Below are positions 51,967-60,941 of a stretch of DNA of 64,000 bases, one piece after another. The position numbers and the translations under genes are program-made. The DNA is from Paraburkholderia panacisoli (GTDB lineage: Bacteria; Pseudomonadota; Gammaproteobacteria; Burkholderiales; Burkholderiaceae), in the NCBI RefSeq assembly GCF_008369935.1, contig NZ_VTUZ01000015.1:62001-126000 (forward strand). Direction: 5' to 3'. A model generated the notes under the pieces. The model worked only from the letters and a program-made list of their open reading frames with translations, searched no databases and was not told the DNA's origin. Position 1 is the first letter of the stretch. The number at the start of each line of letters is the position of its first letter.

Positions 51967-53190
51967 TCAATGCGCGAGACGACGCCCCAGCTCCATGCTC
52001 GCGATCGCATTGCGATGCACTTCGTCGGGACCATCGGCGAAGCGCAGCGTGCGTGAACTCGCGTAAGCGCGCGCGAGGCCGAAGTCGTCGCTGACCGCGC
52101 CGCCGCCGTGCACCTGCATCGCCCAGTCGATCACCTGGCAGGCCATGGTCGGCGCGGCCACTTTGATCATCGCGATTTCCTGGCGCGCGTCCTTGTTGCC
52201 GACCGTGTCCATCTTGTGCGCGGCATTGAGCACGAGAAAGCGCGTCTGGTCGATCATGATCCGCGCGTCGGCGATCCGTTCGCGCGTCACGCCCTGGTCC
52301 GCGAGCGGCTTGCCGAACGCGACACGTTCGAGCGAGCGGCGGCACATCGCTTCGAGCGCGCGTTCGGCGCGCCCGATCAGGCGCATGCAGTGATGAATGC
52401 GGCCCGGTCCGAGCCGGCCTTGCGCGATCTCGAAGCCGCGCCCTTCGCCGAGCAGCATATTGCTCGCCGGCACACGCACGTTTTCAAAGGCGATTTCGGC
52501 GTGGCCGTGCGGCGCGTCGTCGTAGCCGAACACCGGCAGGTGGCGCAGCACCTTGACGCCGGGCGTTGCCATCGGCACCAGGATCATCGACTGCTGCTGG
52601 TGCCGGTTCGGATGATCCGGATTGGACTTGCCCATGAAGATCAGGATCTTGCAGCGCGGATCGTTCGCGCCCGAGGTCCACCACTTGCGGCCGTTGATCA
52701 CGTAGTGATCGCCGTCGCGCACGATGCGCGCTTCGATATTGGTCGCATCCGACGACGCCACTTCCGGCTCCGTCATCGCGAACGAGGAGCGGATCGTGCC
52801 GTCGAGCAACGGCAGCAGCCATTGCTGTTGCTGCTCATGTGTCGCGTAACGCACCAGCGTTTCCATGTTGCCGGTGTCGGGCGCGGAACAGTTGAACGGT
52901 TCCGCGCCGATGTGCGAGCGCCCCATGATTTCGCACAGCGGCGCGTATTCGAGGTTCGTGAGACCCGCGCCGTATTTCGACTCGGGCAGAAACAGGTTCC
53001 ACAAGCCGGCGGCCTTTGCCTTCTCCTTCAATTGCTCGATCACCGGCGCAGGCTGCCAGCGGTTGCCGGACTCGCGCGCGGCGTCCATCTGCGCGTCGAA
53101 AACCGCCTCGGCCGGATACACATGCTCGTCCATGAAAGCGCTCAGGCGCTTCTGCAAACTCTTGACCTTGTCCGAGTGTTGAAAATCCAT
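51967..53190 (-). CDS. Acyl-CoA dehydrogenase (ACAD10/11-like)
   Basis: The 407-residue flavoprotein has the FAD-binding segment SSFAMTEPEVASSDATNI, then WWTSGANDPRCKILI, and ends with the ACAD11-type region DGPDEVHRNAIA. ACAD10/11 relatives act on long or 4-hydroxy acyl-CoAs, so a standard beta-oxidation substrate is not assured. It follows the SDR gene by 102 bp and faced ligase 2 before the TnpB element inserted between them. Confidence 0.9.
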   Translation of the reverse strand: MDFQHSDKVKSLQKRLSAFMDEHVYPAEAVFDAQMDAARESGNRWQPAPVIEQLKEKAKAAGLWNLFLPESKYGAGLTNLEYAPLCEIMGRSHIGAEPFNCSAPDTGNMETLVRYATHEQQQQWLLPLLDGTIRSSFAMTEPEVASSDATNIEARIVRDGDHYVINGRKWWTSGANDPRCKILIFMGKSNPDHPNRHQQQSMILVPMATPGVKVLRHLPVFGYDDAPHGHAEIAFENVRVPASNMLLGEGRGFEIAQGRLGPGRIHHCMRLIGRAERALEAMCRRSLERVAFGKPLADQGVTRERIADARIMIDQTRFLVLNAAHKMDTVGNKDARQEIAMIKVAAPTMACQVIDWAMQVHGGGAVSDDFGLARAYASSRTLRFADGPDEVHRNAIASMELGRRLAH

Positions 53191-53242
53191 GCGGCGTCTC
53201 CTTGTTTTTTTGCGTAAGCGCAGCGCGCTCGCGCCGCGCGTT

Positions 53243-53273
53243 GATCGCTGCGATCGCTGCGATCACTGCGATC
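53243..53273. repeat. Short tandem repeat GATCGCTGC
   Basis: Three 9-base units (two perfect, one GATCACTGC) and a partial fourth lie between the SDR stop and the acyl-CoA dehydrogenase start. Variable copy number would not disturb a gene. Confidence 0.7.
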
Positions 53274-53292
53274 TGAAACGGTACGCCTCGCC

Positions 53293-54066
53293 TCAGACGA
53301 TGATCGCCCCCCCGTCCACCGCGAAGTACTGACCGGTGATGTGACGCGACGCATCGCTCGCGAGAAACACCACCGGACCCTTGAGATCCTCCTCGCCGCC
53401 CAGACGCTGCAACGGCGTGCGCGCGACGATCGTGTCTTCGAGTTTGTCGAGCAGCCCCGCTGACATCTTCGACGGGAAAAAACCCGGGCAGATTGCATTG
53501 ACGTTGATGTTGTACTTGCCCCATTCGGCCGCCAGCGCGCGCGTGAAATTGATCGCCGCGGCCTTCGACGTGTTGTACGCGATCGTGTTCATGCCCGCCG
53601 GCGAGCCCTTGAGCCCCGCCACCGACGCGATGTTGACGATCTTGCCCGCGCGCCGCGGGATCATGCTGCGCTTGCCGACTTCGCGCGCGAGAAAGAACGG
53701 CGCGTTGACGTTCAGGTTCATCACCTTGTGCCACGCTTCGTCCGGATAGTCCTCGGCCGGCGCGCCCCACGTGGCGCCCGCATTGTTCACCAGGATGTCG
53801 ATGCGGCCATGCGCGCCTAGTACTTCGTCGACGAGACCGGGTATTCCCTCGAAGCGCTGCAGATCGTTCTTCACGGTCAGCACCTCGATGCCACGGCCCT
53901 GCAGATGCGCCTTCGCTTCGGCGAGTTCGTCGGCCTTGCGCGCGGTGATCGCGACGCGGCAACCCATCTCGCCGAGCGCTTCGGCCATTTGCAGACCGAG
54001 TCCGCGCGAACCTCCGGTGATCAAGGCAACCTTGCCGTCCAGTTGAAACAGGTCTTTCACAGACAT
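53293..54066 (-). CDS. SDR-family oxidoreductase
   Basis: The 257-residue SDR has TGGSRGLG (18-25), NNAG (94-97) and catalytic Ser148, Tyr164 and Lys168, and ends HITGQYFAVDGG, as 3-oxoacyl-reductase-like SDRs do. CTGGAGGAG precedes the ATG. It is the first gene of the minus-strand operon (SDR, acyl-CoA dehydrogenase, TnpB insertion, two ligases, SDR). Confidence 0.92.
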   Translation of the reverse strand: MSVKDLFQLDGKVALITGGSRGLGLQMAEALGEMGCRVAITARKADELAEAKAHLQGRGIEVLTVKNDLQRFEGIPGLVDEVLGAHGRIDILVNNAGATWGAPAEDYPDEAWHKVMNLNVNAPFFLAREVGKRSMIPRRAGKIVNIASVAGLKGSPAGMNTIAYNTSKAAAINFTRALAAEWGKYNINVNAICPGFFPSKMSAGLLDKLEDTIVARTPLQRLGGEEDLKGPVVFLASDASRHITGQYFAVDGGAIIV

Positions 54067-54086
54067 TGCGTCGCTCCTCCAGTGTG

Positions 54087-54145
54087 TTCTGCTATGCAGA
54101 TTTGGATTCCATATTTGTCGACCATCATACGTGCCGAAATTCGGC
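54087..54145. promoter_or_regulatory. Operators in the divergent SDR/acyl-CoA dehydrogenase promoter region
   Basis: TTCTGCTATGCAGAT (54087-54101) matches the porin/liv 15-mer at 13 positions. GCCGAAATTCGGC (54133-54145) is a separate perfect palindrome. ACGTGCCGAAATT there also recalls the CGTGCCAAATT box of the porin and liv promoters. A weak third match (10 of 15) lies at 54293-54307, close to the start of the next gene. Confidence 0.5.
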
Positions 54146-54331
54146 GTGTAAATAAAAGCACGATCATTCACTTTCAATATAAACTGACACGTATCGTCGC
54201 TGTGTGGCTTATCGGGATTACCCGCATAGCGCGCTCTCTCAATCGAACAGTGCCGAGTCTCAGCGCACGTTTTGTTGCGCCTCGCGCAGTTGTTCTGCAT
54301 AGCGGCTTAACTTTGGACGAGGTCGACTTCC

Positions 54332-56137
54332 ATGCAAGATGCGCTGATCATCAATACGCGTGATCTGGATTTTCAGCTATTCGAGGTACTCGAGGCCGAG
54401 ACGCTCACACGACGCGCGCGTCACGCCGACCATAGCCGCGAGACCTTCAGCGCCGCGCTCGAAACCGCGCATGCGGTGGCCGTCGAAAAATTCGCGCCGC
54501 ACAACCGTCTGCTCGACGAGCACGAACCGCAATTCGACGGGCAACGGGTCTCGATGCCGGATGAAGTGAAAGAGGCGCTCGACGCGTTACGCGGCACCGG
54601 CTTTCTCGCCGCGGGCAAAGACTACGAATGGGGCGGCATGCAGTTGCCGTCGCTGATTTCGTTTGCGTGCCTGTCGCTCTTCAAGAGCGCCAACATCGCG
54701 ACGTCCTCTTACGCCATGCTGACCACCGCGAATGCGAACGTGATCGAACGCTTCGGCAGCGCGACGCAAAAACGCAAGTACCTGCAGGCGCTTTTCGAAG
54801 GCCGCGCATTCGGCACGATGGCACTCACCGAACCGCAGGCGGGCTCGAGCCTGTCCGACCTCGTCACCACCGCCACGCCGAACGAAGACGGCACCTATTC
54901 GATTCGCGGCAACAAGATTTTCATTTCAGGCGGCGATCATGAATTGAGCGAGAACATCGTCCATCTGGTGCTCGCGCGCATTCCCGGCGGCCCGCCGGGG
55001 GTCAAGGGCATATCGCTGTTCACCGTGCCGAAATTCCATGTCAACGACGACGGCAGCCTCGGCGCACGCAACGACGTCGCGCTGGCGGGTTTGATTCACA
55101 AGATGGGATGGCGCGGCACGACATCGACCATGCTGTCGTTCGGCGAGCATGGCGAATGCGTCGGCGAACTGGTGGGCGAACCGCATCACGGCCTCGCCTA
55201 TATGTTCCACATGATGAACGAGGCACGCATCGGCGTGGGCCTTGGCGCCGTGATGCTCGGCTATCGCGGCTATCTGGCCTCGCTCGACTACGCACGCGAG
55301 CGGCCGCAAGGACGCCGCCCCGACAACAAGAATCCGCTCGATCCGCAATTGCCGCTGATCGAACACGCGGACGTGCGCCGCATGCTGCTTGCACAAAAGG
55401 CCTATGTGGAGGGCGCTTACGCGCTCTGCCTGTATGCGGCGCGTCTCGTCGACGAGCAGCACACCGGTGAGAGCGACGCCGCGCGTGCCGACGCGGCGCT
55501 GCTGCTCGACCTGCTGACGCCGGTGGTGAAATCCTGGCCGTCGCAATGGTGCCTCGAAGCGAATAGCCTCGCGATCCAGATTCACGGCGGCTATGGCTAT
55601 ACGCGCGAGTACCCGGTCGAACAGTTCTATCGCGACAACCGGCTGAACATGATTCATGAAGGCACGCACGGCATTCAGGCAATCGACCTGCTGGGCCGCA
55701 AGGTCGTGATGAAACAGGGCGCCGCGCTGGCACTGCTGACGCGCGAGTTCCAGCACACAATCGACGCGGCGCGCAGCCACGCGCCGCTGCATGCTCATGC
55801 GCAAGCGCTCGACCACGCGTGGCGCGATCTGAGCCTGACCGTCGAAGCGCTGCTGCCCACGCTGGCTCATGAAACCGAACGCGCGCTCGCGAACGCGAAT
55901 GCCTTTCTCGAAGCATTCGGCCATATCGTGATTGCGTGGACCTGGCTGAAACAGGCGATCGTCGCGAGCACCGCCCTACCCGGCGCGCGCGATGAAACAG
56001 ACGCGGACTTCTATCGCGGCAAGCTGTACGCTTGCCAATGGTTCTTCCGCTGGGAATTGCCGCGTGTCGCGTTGATGCTCGCGACGCTGCGCAGTCTCGA
56101 CGACACCACGCTCGAGATGGCGCCGCAGTGGTTCTAG
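54332..56137 (+). CDS. Acyl-CoA dehydrogenase, long form with C-terminal domain
   Basis: The 601-residue protein belongs to the long ACAD group (DmdC/FadE5-like). It shows TMALTEPQAGSSLSDL, MGWRGTTSTMLSFGE, the catalytic Glu in MIHEGTHGIQAIDLLGRK, and about 130 extra C-terminal residues forming a helical domain. Some members oxidise short branched or thio-substituted acyl-CoAs. It starts the plus-strand transcript divergent from the SDR operon. GAGG lies 8 bases before ATG. Confidence 0.92.
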   Translation: MQDALIINTRDLDFQLFEVLEAETLTRRARHADHSRETFSAALETAHAVAVEKFAPHNRLLDEHEPQFDGQRVSMPDEVKEALDALRGTGFLAAGKDYEWGGMQLPSLISFACLSLFKSANIATSSYAMLTTANANVIERFGSATQKRKYLQALFEGRAFGTMALTEPQAGSSLSDLVTTATPNEDGTYSIRGNKIFISGGDHELSENIVHLVLARIPGGPPGVKGISLFTVPKFHVNDDGSLGARNDVALAGLIHKMGWRGTTSTMLSFGEHGECVGELVGEPHHGLAYMFHMMNEARIGVGLGAVMLGYRGYLASLDYARERPQGRRPDNKNPLDPQLPLIEHADVRRMLLAQKAYVEGAYALCLYAARLVDEQHTGESDAARADAALLLDLLTPVVKSWPSQWCLEANSLAIQIHGGYGYTREYPVEQFYRDNRLNMIHEGTHGIQAIDLLGRKVVMKQGAALALLTREFQHTIDAARSHAPLHAHAQALDHAWRDLSLTVEALLPTLAHETERALANANAFLEAFGHIVIAWTWLKQAIVASTALPGARDETDADFYRGKLYACQWFFRWELPRVALMLATLRSLDDTTLEMAPQWF

Positions 56138-56159
56138 GCGATGAAGATCGCGCGGCCGC

Positions 56160-57092
56160 TCAATGCACCAGCGCGATTTCGAGTTGCGTGACCACGTCGA
56201 TCAGGCGTGGCCGCACTTCTTCGAGCAGAAACTCTTTCGAGAGTTTGAAGGACGGGCCGCCCACGTTGATCGCCATGATCGGCAGTTCGCCGCCCGGCTG
56301 GAACGCGCGCGCAATCCCGTTCACGTCTTTCTGCCAGTCGCCGAACGAGGTCGTCACGCCGAGCGTGTGGTAATCGTCGAGCGCTTTCTCGATGCCGCGC
56401 CGCGTCTTGGGCCACGCGACGTGGTCGAGCTCGCGCACCTGCTCCATGAAGCTAAGACGATCATGCTCGGGAATCGCCGCGAGCCACGCGCGGCCAATCG
56501 CAGAGGTCGCGACCGGGATGCGCGAGCCGACTTCGAGCGTCAGCGTGAGCGCCACCGAGCCTCGGCAATTCTCCACGTAGATCATCGAGAGCCGGTCGCG
56601 CGTGCCGAGCGACACCGTCGCGCCGGACACATCGGCCAGCTCCTGCATCACCGGCCGCGCGATCTTGCGCACGTCCAGACGCGCCAGCATCGCGCTGCCG
56701 AGCGCGAGCGACGCGGTGCCGAGCCGGTACTTGCCGCTCTCCTTCAGATGAATCAGGTAGCCCAGCAGCGTCAACGTGTGAGTGAGGCGCGAGACTGTCG
56801 ACTTGGGCAGCCGGCAACGCAAGGCCAGTTCCTGATTGCTCAACGATTTGTCGCCGGAACGAAAACAGGCCAGCACTTCGAGCCCGCGTGCGAGCGCCGT
56901 GACGAAGTGCCGGTCGTCCTTGTGCGCTTCGTGCGCCGTGCGGGTTGCGAGCACGGGCGGCCGCGCCGCTGAAGTCGTGGTCTGCGCCTTATCGTCGACG
57001 CTTGGGCCGTCGATCGTCGGATCGACCTGGCTGTGATGGGCTTTGCTCAAAACGGAACGCGCTCCCGCGAAACGGTTGCATCTGAAGGACAA
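56160..57092 (-). CDS. IclR-family transcriptional regulator
   Basis: The protein is up to 310 residues. The winged helix-turn-helix begins near residue 63 (FVTALARGLEVLACF, then LRCRLPKSTVSRLTHTL) and an IclR effector domain runs to the end (RIPVATSAIGRAWLAA, FGDWQKDVNGIARAF). The N-terminal 60 residues are not conserved in the family and the true start may be downstream. It lies at the end of the acyl-CoA module and converges on the long acyl-CoA dehydrogenase. It is the best local candidate to bind the 15-mer palindromes. Confidence 0.88.
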   Translation of the reverse strand: MSFRCNRFAGARSVLSKAHHSQVDPTIDGPSVDDKAQTTTSAARPPVLATRTAHEAHKDDRHFVTALARGLEVLACFRSGDKSLSNQELALRCRLPKSTVSRLTHTLTLLGYLIHLKESGKYRLGTASLALGSAMLARLDVRKIARPVMQELADVSGATVSLGTRDRLSMIYVENCRGSVALTLTLEVGSRIPVATSAIGRAWLAAIPEHDRLSFMEQVRELDHVAWPKTRRGIEKALDDYHTLGVTTSFGDWQKDVNGIARAFQPGGELPIMAINVGGPSFKLSKEFLLEEVRPRLIDVVTQLEIALVH

Positions 57093-57394
57093 ACCGTGAG
57101 GCCGGGTCGAGGCTGATCCGGGCTGCGGAATTATAGTCCGAAACCTGAAACACTTTTAATCCGGACTGTTGACGAGTGAAGCGCGCGAGCACGCCGACAT
57201 GTCCGCCGACGCAACACCTGCACCAGTTTTTCCAGCGTGAGCGCGTTGGCTGGAGTATTGTTTAAGCGCGCCGGGAGCGCGGAGGCATCACTCTTCTATA
57301 AGACGGACGCTCCACGCGGGCCACGACTTGCTCGCAAGCGCGCGTTTTTTTGCATGCAACGAAGCGACATCAACTTTTCGAGGATGGGAAAAAC
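57093..57394. other. Divergent region between IclR regulator and BON-domain gene
   Basis: About 300 bp without a gene. It holds an inverted repeat AGTCCG (57135-57140) and CGGACT (57162-57167), possibly an autoregulatory site of the IclR gene. Nothing else is clear. Confidence 0.35.
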
Positions 57395-57769
57395 GTGAAA
57401 ACAGTCAATCTTTTGAAGGCGCTCGGTATCGCGTTGTGTGTGGCAACCGCCTCCAGCGCTTATGCCCAGGCCAGCGACGCCATGGCGGCGTCGGGTGAGA
57501 TGGCCGCTCCAGCCACCAGTGCCAAATCAACTCGCGCAGCCGACCGCAAGCTGGGCCGCGACGTGCGGCGCGCGCTGTCGAGAACGCAGGGCTTCGACGT
57601 ATCGAACGTGTTCGTGCGAGCGCGCGGCGGCGCTGTGACCTTGACCGGATCGGTGCCCGTCGGCGGACAGATTCAGCAGGCGGCGGACGTGGCGAAAGGG
57701 GTTCCCGGCGTGACGTCGGTGACCAACAGGCTCACGCTTGGCGTGCAAGGCGGCGGTGGTGGAGGTTAA
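57395..57769 (+). CDS. Secreted BON-domain protein
   Basis: With GTG at 57395 (GAGGAT upstream) the product is 124 residues with a signal peptide (about 1-25, ending AYA). One BON domain follows (about 50-118): LGRDVRRALSRTQGFDVSNVFVRARGGAVTLTGSV and AADVAKGVPGVTSVTNRL. It ends in a Gly tail. BON proteins bind lipid surfaces and help envelope integrity under osmotic stress. An ATG at 57350 would add 15 residues before the signal peptide, which is less likely. Confidence 0.82.
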   Translation: MKTVNLLKALGIALCVATASSAYAQASDAMAASGEMAAPATSAKSTRAADRKLGRDVRRALSRTQGFDVSNVFVRARGGAVTLTGSVPVGGQIQQAADVAKGVPGVTSVTNRLTLGVQGGGGGG

Positions 57770-57910
57770 GCGCGCAACGGTCGATTGGATGACCACGGGT
57801 GGCACCGCGAATCGTGGATTGCGAAGCGTACATCGCGAACCGCGAATATGGGGCGCCGCCCGCTTTCGTGATCTGGCGGATTTTGCCGGTTTCCCCGGTC
57901 GTTGAAACCC

Positions 57911-58480
57911 TCAGCGTCGAACGAGGCCGACGACGTAGCGGCACACCTCATCGCCCGCATTGCGGAACTCGCACTCGACCGGCGCGCCGAGTTGCAGACA
58001 ATCTCCCGCTTCGAGCCGGTAAGCCTGGCTGCCCTCGCGAAACGTCAACACCCCTTGCGTGACCCAGATCTGCTGATGCTGAAACACGAATGCATCCGAT
58101 GGATAAGGCACGCTCACGCCCGCCGGCAATTCGATCTCCAGCAACTCCAGCACCCCGCCGGTAGGCGGTGAAATGCGCCGCCGCGTGTAGCCCGTTTCGG
58201 GGTCCCGCCAGAGCGCCTGATCCGCATGACGCACGAGCCGCTCGCCGGTTTGTTCGGCGAGCGCCAGCAAGGTCGACAAGGTCAGCCCGAACGCCCCCGA
58301 CAAACGCCCGAGCACCGTCGCGGTGGGGCTCGCCTCGCCGCGCTCGATCTTGCTGATCATCGCCTTCGACACGCCCGAGCGCTCCGCCAGTTCGCTGAGC
58401 GACCAGTTGCGCGCTTCGCGCTCGGTCTTCACGCGCGCGGAGATGGCCTGGGTCAGATCGATGGCGGCGGATTCGGACAT
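57911..58480 (-). CDS. XRE-family regulator with C-terminal cupin
   Basis: The 189-residue protein has an N-terminal Cro/C1 helix-turn-helix (about 10-65: WSLSELAERSGVSKAMISKIERGEASPTATVL) and a C-terminal cupin sensor (about 110-185). This is the PuuR/SutR type that senses small metabolites. A GTG at 58507 is an alternative start. It is divergent, across 399 bp, from the LLM monooxygenase, a plausible target. Confidence 0.9.
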   Translation of the reverse strand: MSESAAIDLTQAISARVKTEREARNWSLSELAERSGVSKAMISKIERGEASPTATVLGRLSGAFGLTLSTLLALAEQTGERLVRHADQALWRDPETGYTRRRISPPTGGVLELLEIELPAGVSVPYPSDAFVFQHQQIWVTQGVLTFREGSQAYRLEAGDCLQLGAPVECEFRNAGDEVCRYVVGLVRR

Positions 58481-58879
58481 GGGAGTCGCTATGGATGAAG
58501 TGGGCACCGCAAAATTAGGGTATTCGGATTATCGTGTTGAAACGCGTTTAACCGTAAGAATCCTTTGACGTTACCTTGGCTGACCAGGACCGGAAGTGCA
58601 AGTCGACATCTTGACTACCCTACAGCTTTCCACACGAAAATCCGATTAGCCCAAAATCATATCGAAACGATGCCGCTTTTAATGGGCGGCTCGCCGGGTT
58701 CAAGCATCGCGCAGATATGACGCGCAGAAGTGAAATGTCGTCTTGTATAGTAATTTTTTGTCCATTATATTAAACACATCAACTCGATGCGCAAGCGCTG
58801 CCCGGTACTGCCGGCAAACCATCATTCCTCGATTCGAAGGCAAACCGCAAGCATTCGTCCACCTTAGCCGGAAGACACT
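58481..58879. other. Divergent region upstream of the LLM monooxygenase
   Basis: No gene is seen. An AT-rich patch contains TTGTAT (58743-58748), a 17-bp spacer and TATATT (58766-58771), a good sigma70-type promoter candidate for the LLM gene, starting about 100 bp before its ATG. Confidence 0.45.
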
Positions 58880-60274
58880 ATGCCGAAGGAAATCGTTCTC
58901 AACGCATTTGACATGAACTGCGTAGGCCACATCCAGCAAGGCTTGTGGACCCATCCGCGCGATCAGTCCACTCGCTATACGGACCTTCAGTACTGGACCG
59001 ACTACGCCCGCACGCTGGAAGCGGGGTTGTTCGACAGCATCTTTTTCGCCGACGTGGCGGGCGTCTACGACGTCTACGGCGGCAGCCCCGACGCGGCGCT
59101 GCGTGGCGCGGTGCAGGTGCCGGTCAACGACCCCATGCTGCTGATCCCGGCGATGGCCGCGTTCACGCGTCATCTGTCGTTCGGCGTCACGTCGAATCTC
59201 TCGGTCGAGCAACCCTATCTGTTCGCGCGGCGCATGTCGACACTCGATCATCTGACGCGCGGCCGGGTCGGCTGGAACATCGTGACGGGCTATCTCGACA
59301 GCGCGTCGCGCGCGATCGGCCTGAGCGGCCAGATGGCGCACGACGACCGCTACGACCTCGCCGACGAATATATGGAGCTGGTCTACAAACTGTGGGAATG
59401 CAGTTGGGAAGACGGCGCGGTGCTGTGCGACAAAGCGCGCGGCGTCTATGCGGACACGGCGAAGGTGCATGTGATTCATCACCACGGCAAGCAGTATCGC
59501 GTGGACGCGCTGCATCTGAGCGAGCCGTCGCCGCAGCGCACGCCGGTGCTCTACCAGGCCGGCTCGTCGGCGCGCGGCAAACGCTTCGCGGCGGCGCATG
59601 CGGAGTGCGTGTTCGTCAACGGCCAGGCGAAGCCCGCGGTGAAAGCGATCGTCGACGACATTCGCGCTCATGCGGTCGCAGGCGGGCGGCGCGCGGACGA
59701 CATCAAGGTGCTGCTCGGGCAAACGGTCATCACGGGCCGCACCGAGCGTGACGCGCAGGAGAAGTATGAGGAGTACCGGCGCTGCGTCAGCTCCGAAGCG
59801 GCGCTCGTGCATGCGGCGGCGTCGCTCGGTATCGACTTCGCGCGCTACGACCTCGACGAGCCGATCGAAACCGGCAAGAGCCAGGCGATCGTGTCGAACG
59901 TCGAAGCGATGACGCGCGCCGCCGGTCCGCAATGGACCAAACGCAAGCTGCTCGAACAGATGATGCTCGGCAGCCGGCAGACGCCGCTGGTCGGATCGGC
60001 CGAACGCATTGCCGATGAGTTGATCGCGTGGACCGAGGAAACCGGCGTGGATGGTTTCAATCTGTCGCGCACGGTGGCGCCCGAGTGCTTCGAGGATTTC
60101 ATCGAACTGGTGGTGCCGCTGCTGCAGGAACGCGGCGCGTACAAGCGCGCGTATCGCGAGGGCACGTTGCGCGAGAAGCTGTTCGGCCATGCGCGTTTGC
60201 CGTCGACTCACACGGCGGCGCGATTTCGTTCGCCGGCTTGCGCCGAGGCGGGAACGGGCGGCGCGTCGAACTGA
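58880..60274 (+). CDS. LLM-class flavin-dependent monooxygenase (NtaA/SnaA/DszA family)
   Basis: The 464-residue protein has the subfamily patterns VGHIQQGLWTHPRDQS, DSIFFADVAGVYDVYGG, HLTRGRVGWNIVTGYLDSA and PVLYQAGSSARGKRFAA. These enzymes use FMNH2 from a separate reductase to attack C-S, C-N or C-C bonds (dibenzothiophene sulfone, nitrilotriacetate, alkylsulfur compounds). The flavin reductase gene follows within 90 bp. The substrate cannot be told from sequence; a sulfur- or nitrogen-scavenging role is a guess from the family. Confidence 0.9.
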   Translation: MPKEIVLNAFDMNCVGHIQQGLWTHPRDQSTRYTDLQYWTDYARTLEAGLFDSIFFADVAGVYDVYGGSPDAALRGAVQVPVNDPMLLIPAMAAFTRHLSFGVTSNLSVEQPYLFARRMSTLDHLTRGRVGWNIVTGYLDSASRAIGLSGQMAHDDRYDLADEYMELVYKLWECSWEDGAVLCDKARGVYADTAKVHVIHHHGKQYRVDALHLSEPSPQRTPVLYQAGSSARGKRFAAAHAECVFVNGQAKPAVKAIVDDIRAHAVAGGRRADDIKVLLGQTVITGRTERDAQEKYEEYRRCVSSEAALVHAAASLGIDFARYDLDEPIETGKSQAIVSNVEAMTRAAGPQWTKRKLLEQMMLGSRQTPLVGSAERIADELIAWTEETGVDGFNLSRTVAPECFEDFIELVVPLLQERGAYKRAYREGTLREKLFGHARLPSTHTAARFRSPACAEAGTGGASN

Positions 60275-60363
60275 TGCCGTGGCTGCGCGTGTTTAGTTTT
60301 GTGTCATGAGTGCGGCGCGTATCGTCGTTCAACGACACGCCGATCTTTCAGCAGAGGCTTCCC

Positions 60364-60879
60364 ATGCTTGACAAGCGCATCTTCCGCGACGCCATGGCCG
60401 GACTCGGCACCGCCGTCAACATCATCACTAGCGATGGCGACGCAGGTCTCGCCGGCTGCACTGCGTCGGCGGTTTGCGGCGTGACGGACGCGCCGCCTAC
60501 CCTGCTCGTCTGCATCAATCGCAGCAGCCGCAATAACGCGGCTTTCCGCCGCAACGGCAAGCTCTGCGTGAACGTGCTGAGCGCGGAACAGCAAACGCTC
60601 GCCGCGCACTTCGCGACCAGCGCACTGCCGATCGCGGAACGCTTCGCCGCCGCGCAATGGGAGCAGCTCGTGACCGGCGCGCCGGCGCTGCATGGTGCGC
60701 TTGCGTCGCTGGACTGCGAGATTGAATCGGTCACTGAGGTGGGCACGCATACGGTGTTCTTCTGCGCGGTGAAGGCGGCGCGAACACATGACGCTGGCGA
60801 TGCGCTGATTTATTTTGGGCGGCGCTATCACCGGGTTGGCAAGCGTTCGGTGCATGCGACGCATCATGCGTGCGGTTGA
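60364..60879 (+). CDS. FMN reductase of the two-component monooxygenase
   Basis: The 171-residue flavin_reduct-domain protein has FRDAMAGLGTAVNIITSDGDAGLAGCTASAVCGVTDAPPTLLVCINRSS (in pieces), the flavin-binding core of HpaC/RutF-like reductases. It would supply FMNH2 to the LLM monooxygenase encoded just upstream. The start at 60364 is chosen because the family begins shortly before FRDAM. Confidence 0.9.
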   Translation: MLDKRIFRDAMAGLGTAVNIITSDGDAGLAGCTASAVCGVTDAPPTLLVCINRSSRNNAAFRRNGKLCVNVLSAEQQTLAAHFATSALPIAERFAAAQWEQLVTGAPALHGALASLDCEIESVTEVGTHTVFFCAVKAARTHDAGDALIYFGRRYHRVGKRSVHATHHACG

Positions 60880-60941
60880 AGTGGGGCGGTTGCGGCGTAA
60901 TGCTCACGCCCCCACCCGCACGACACTTTCACGCACCACCA

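Noticed and set aside
53243..53273. Possible CRISPR-like repeat
   Set aside because: Units are 9 bases and contiguous with no spacers; it is a simple tandem repeat.
57326..57352. Possible terminator before the BON-domain gene (CTTGC/GCAAG stem with T run)
   Set aside because: The stem is only 5 bp, the T run is separated by CGCGCG, and no plus-strand gene lies upstream to terminate.
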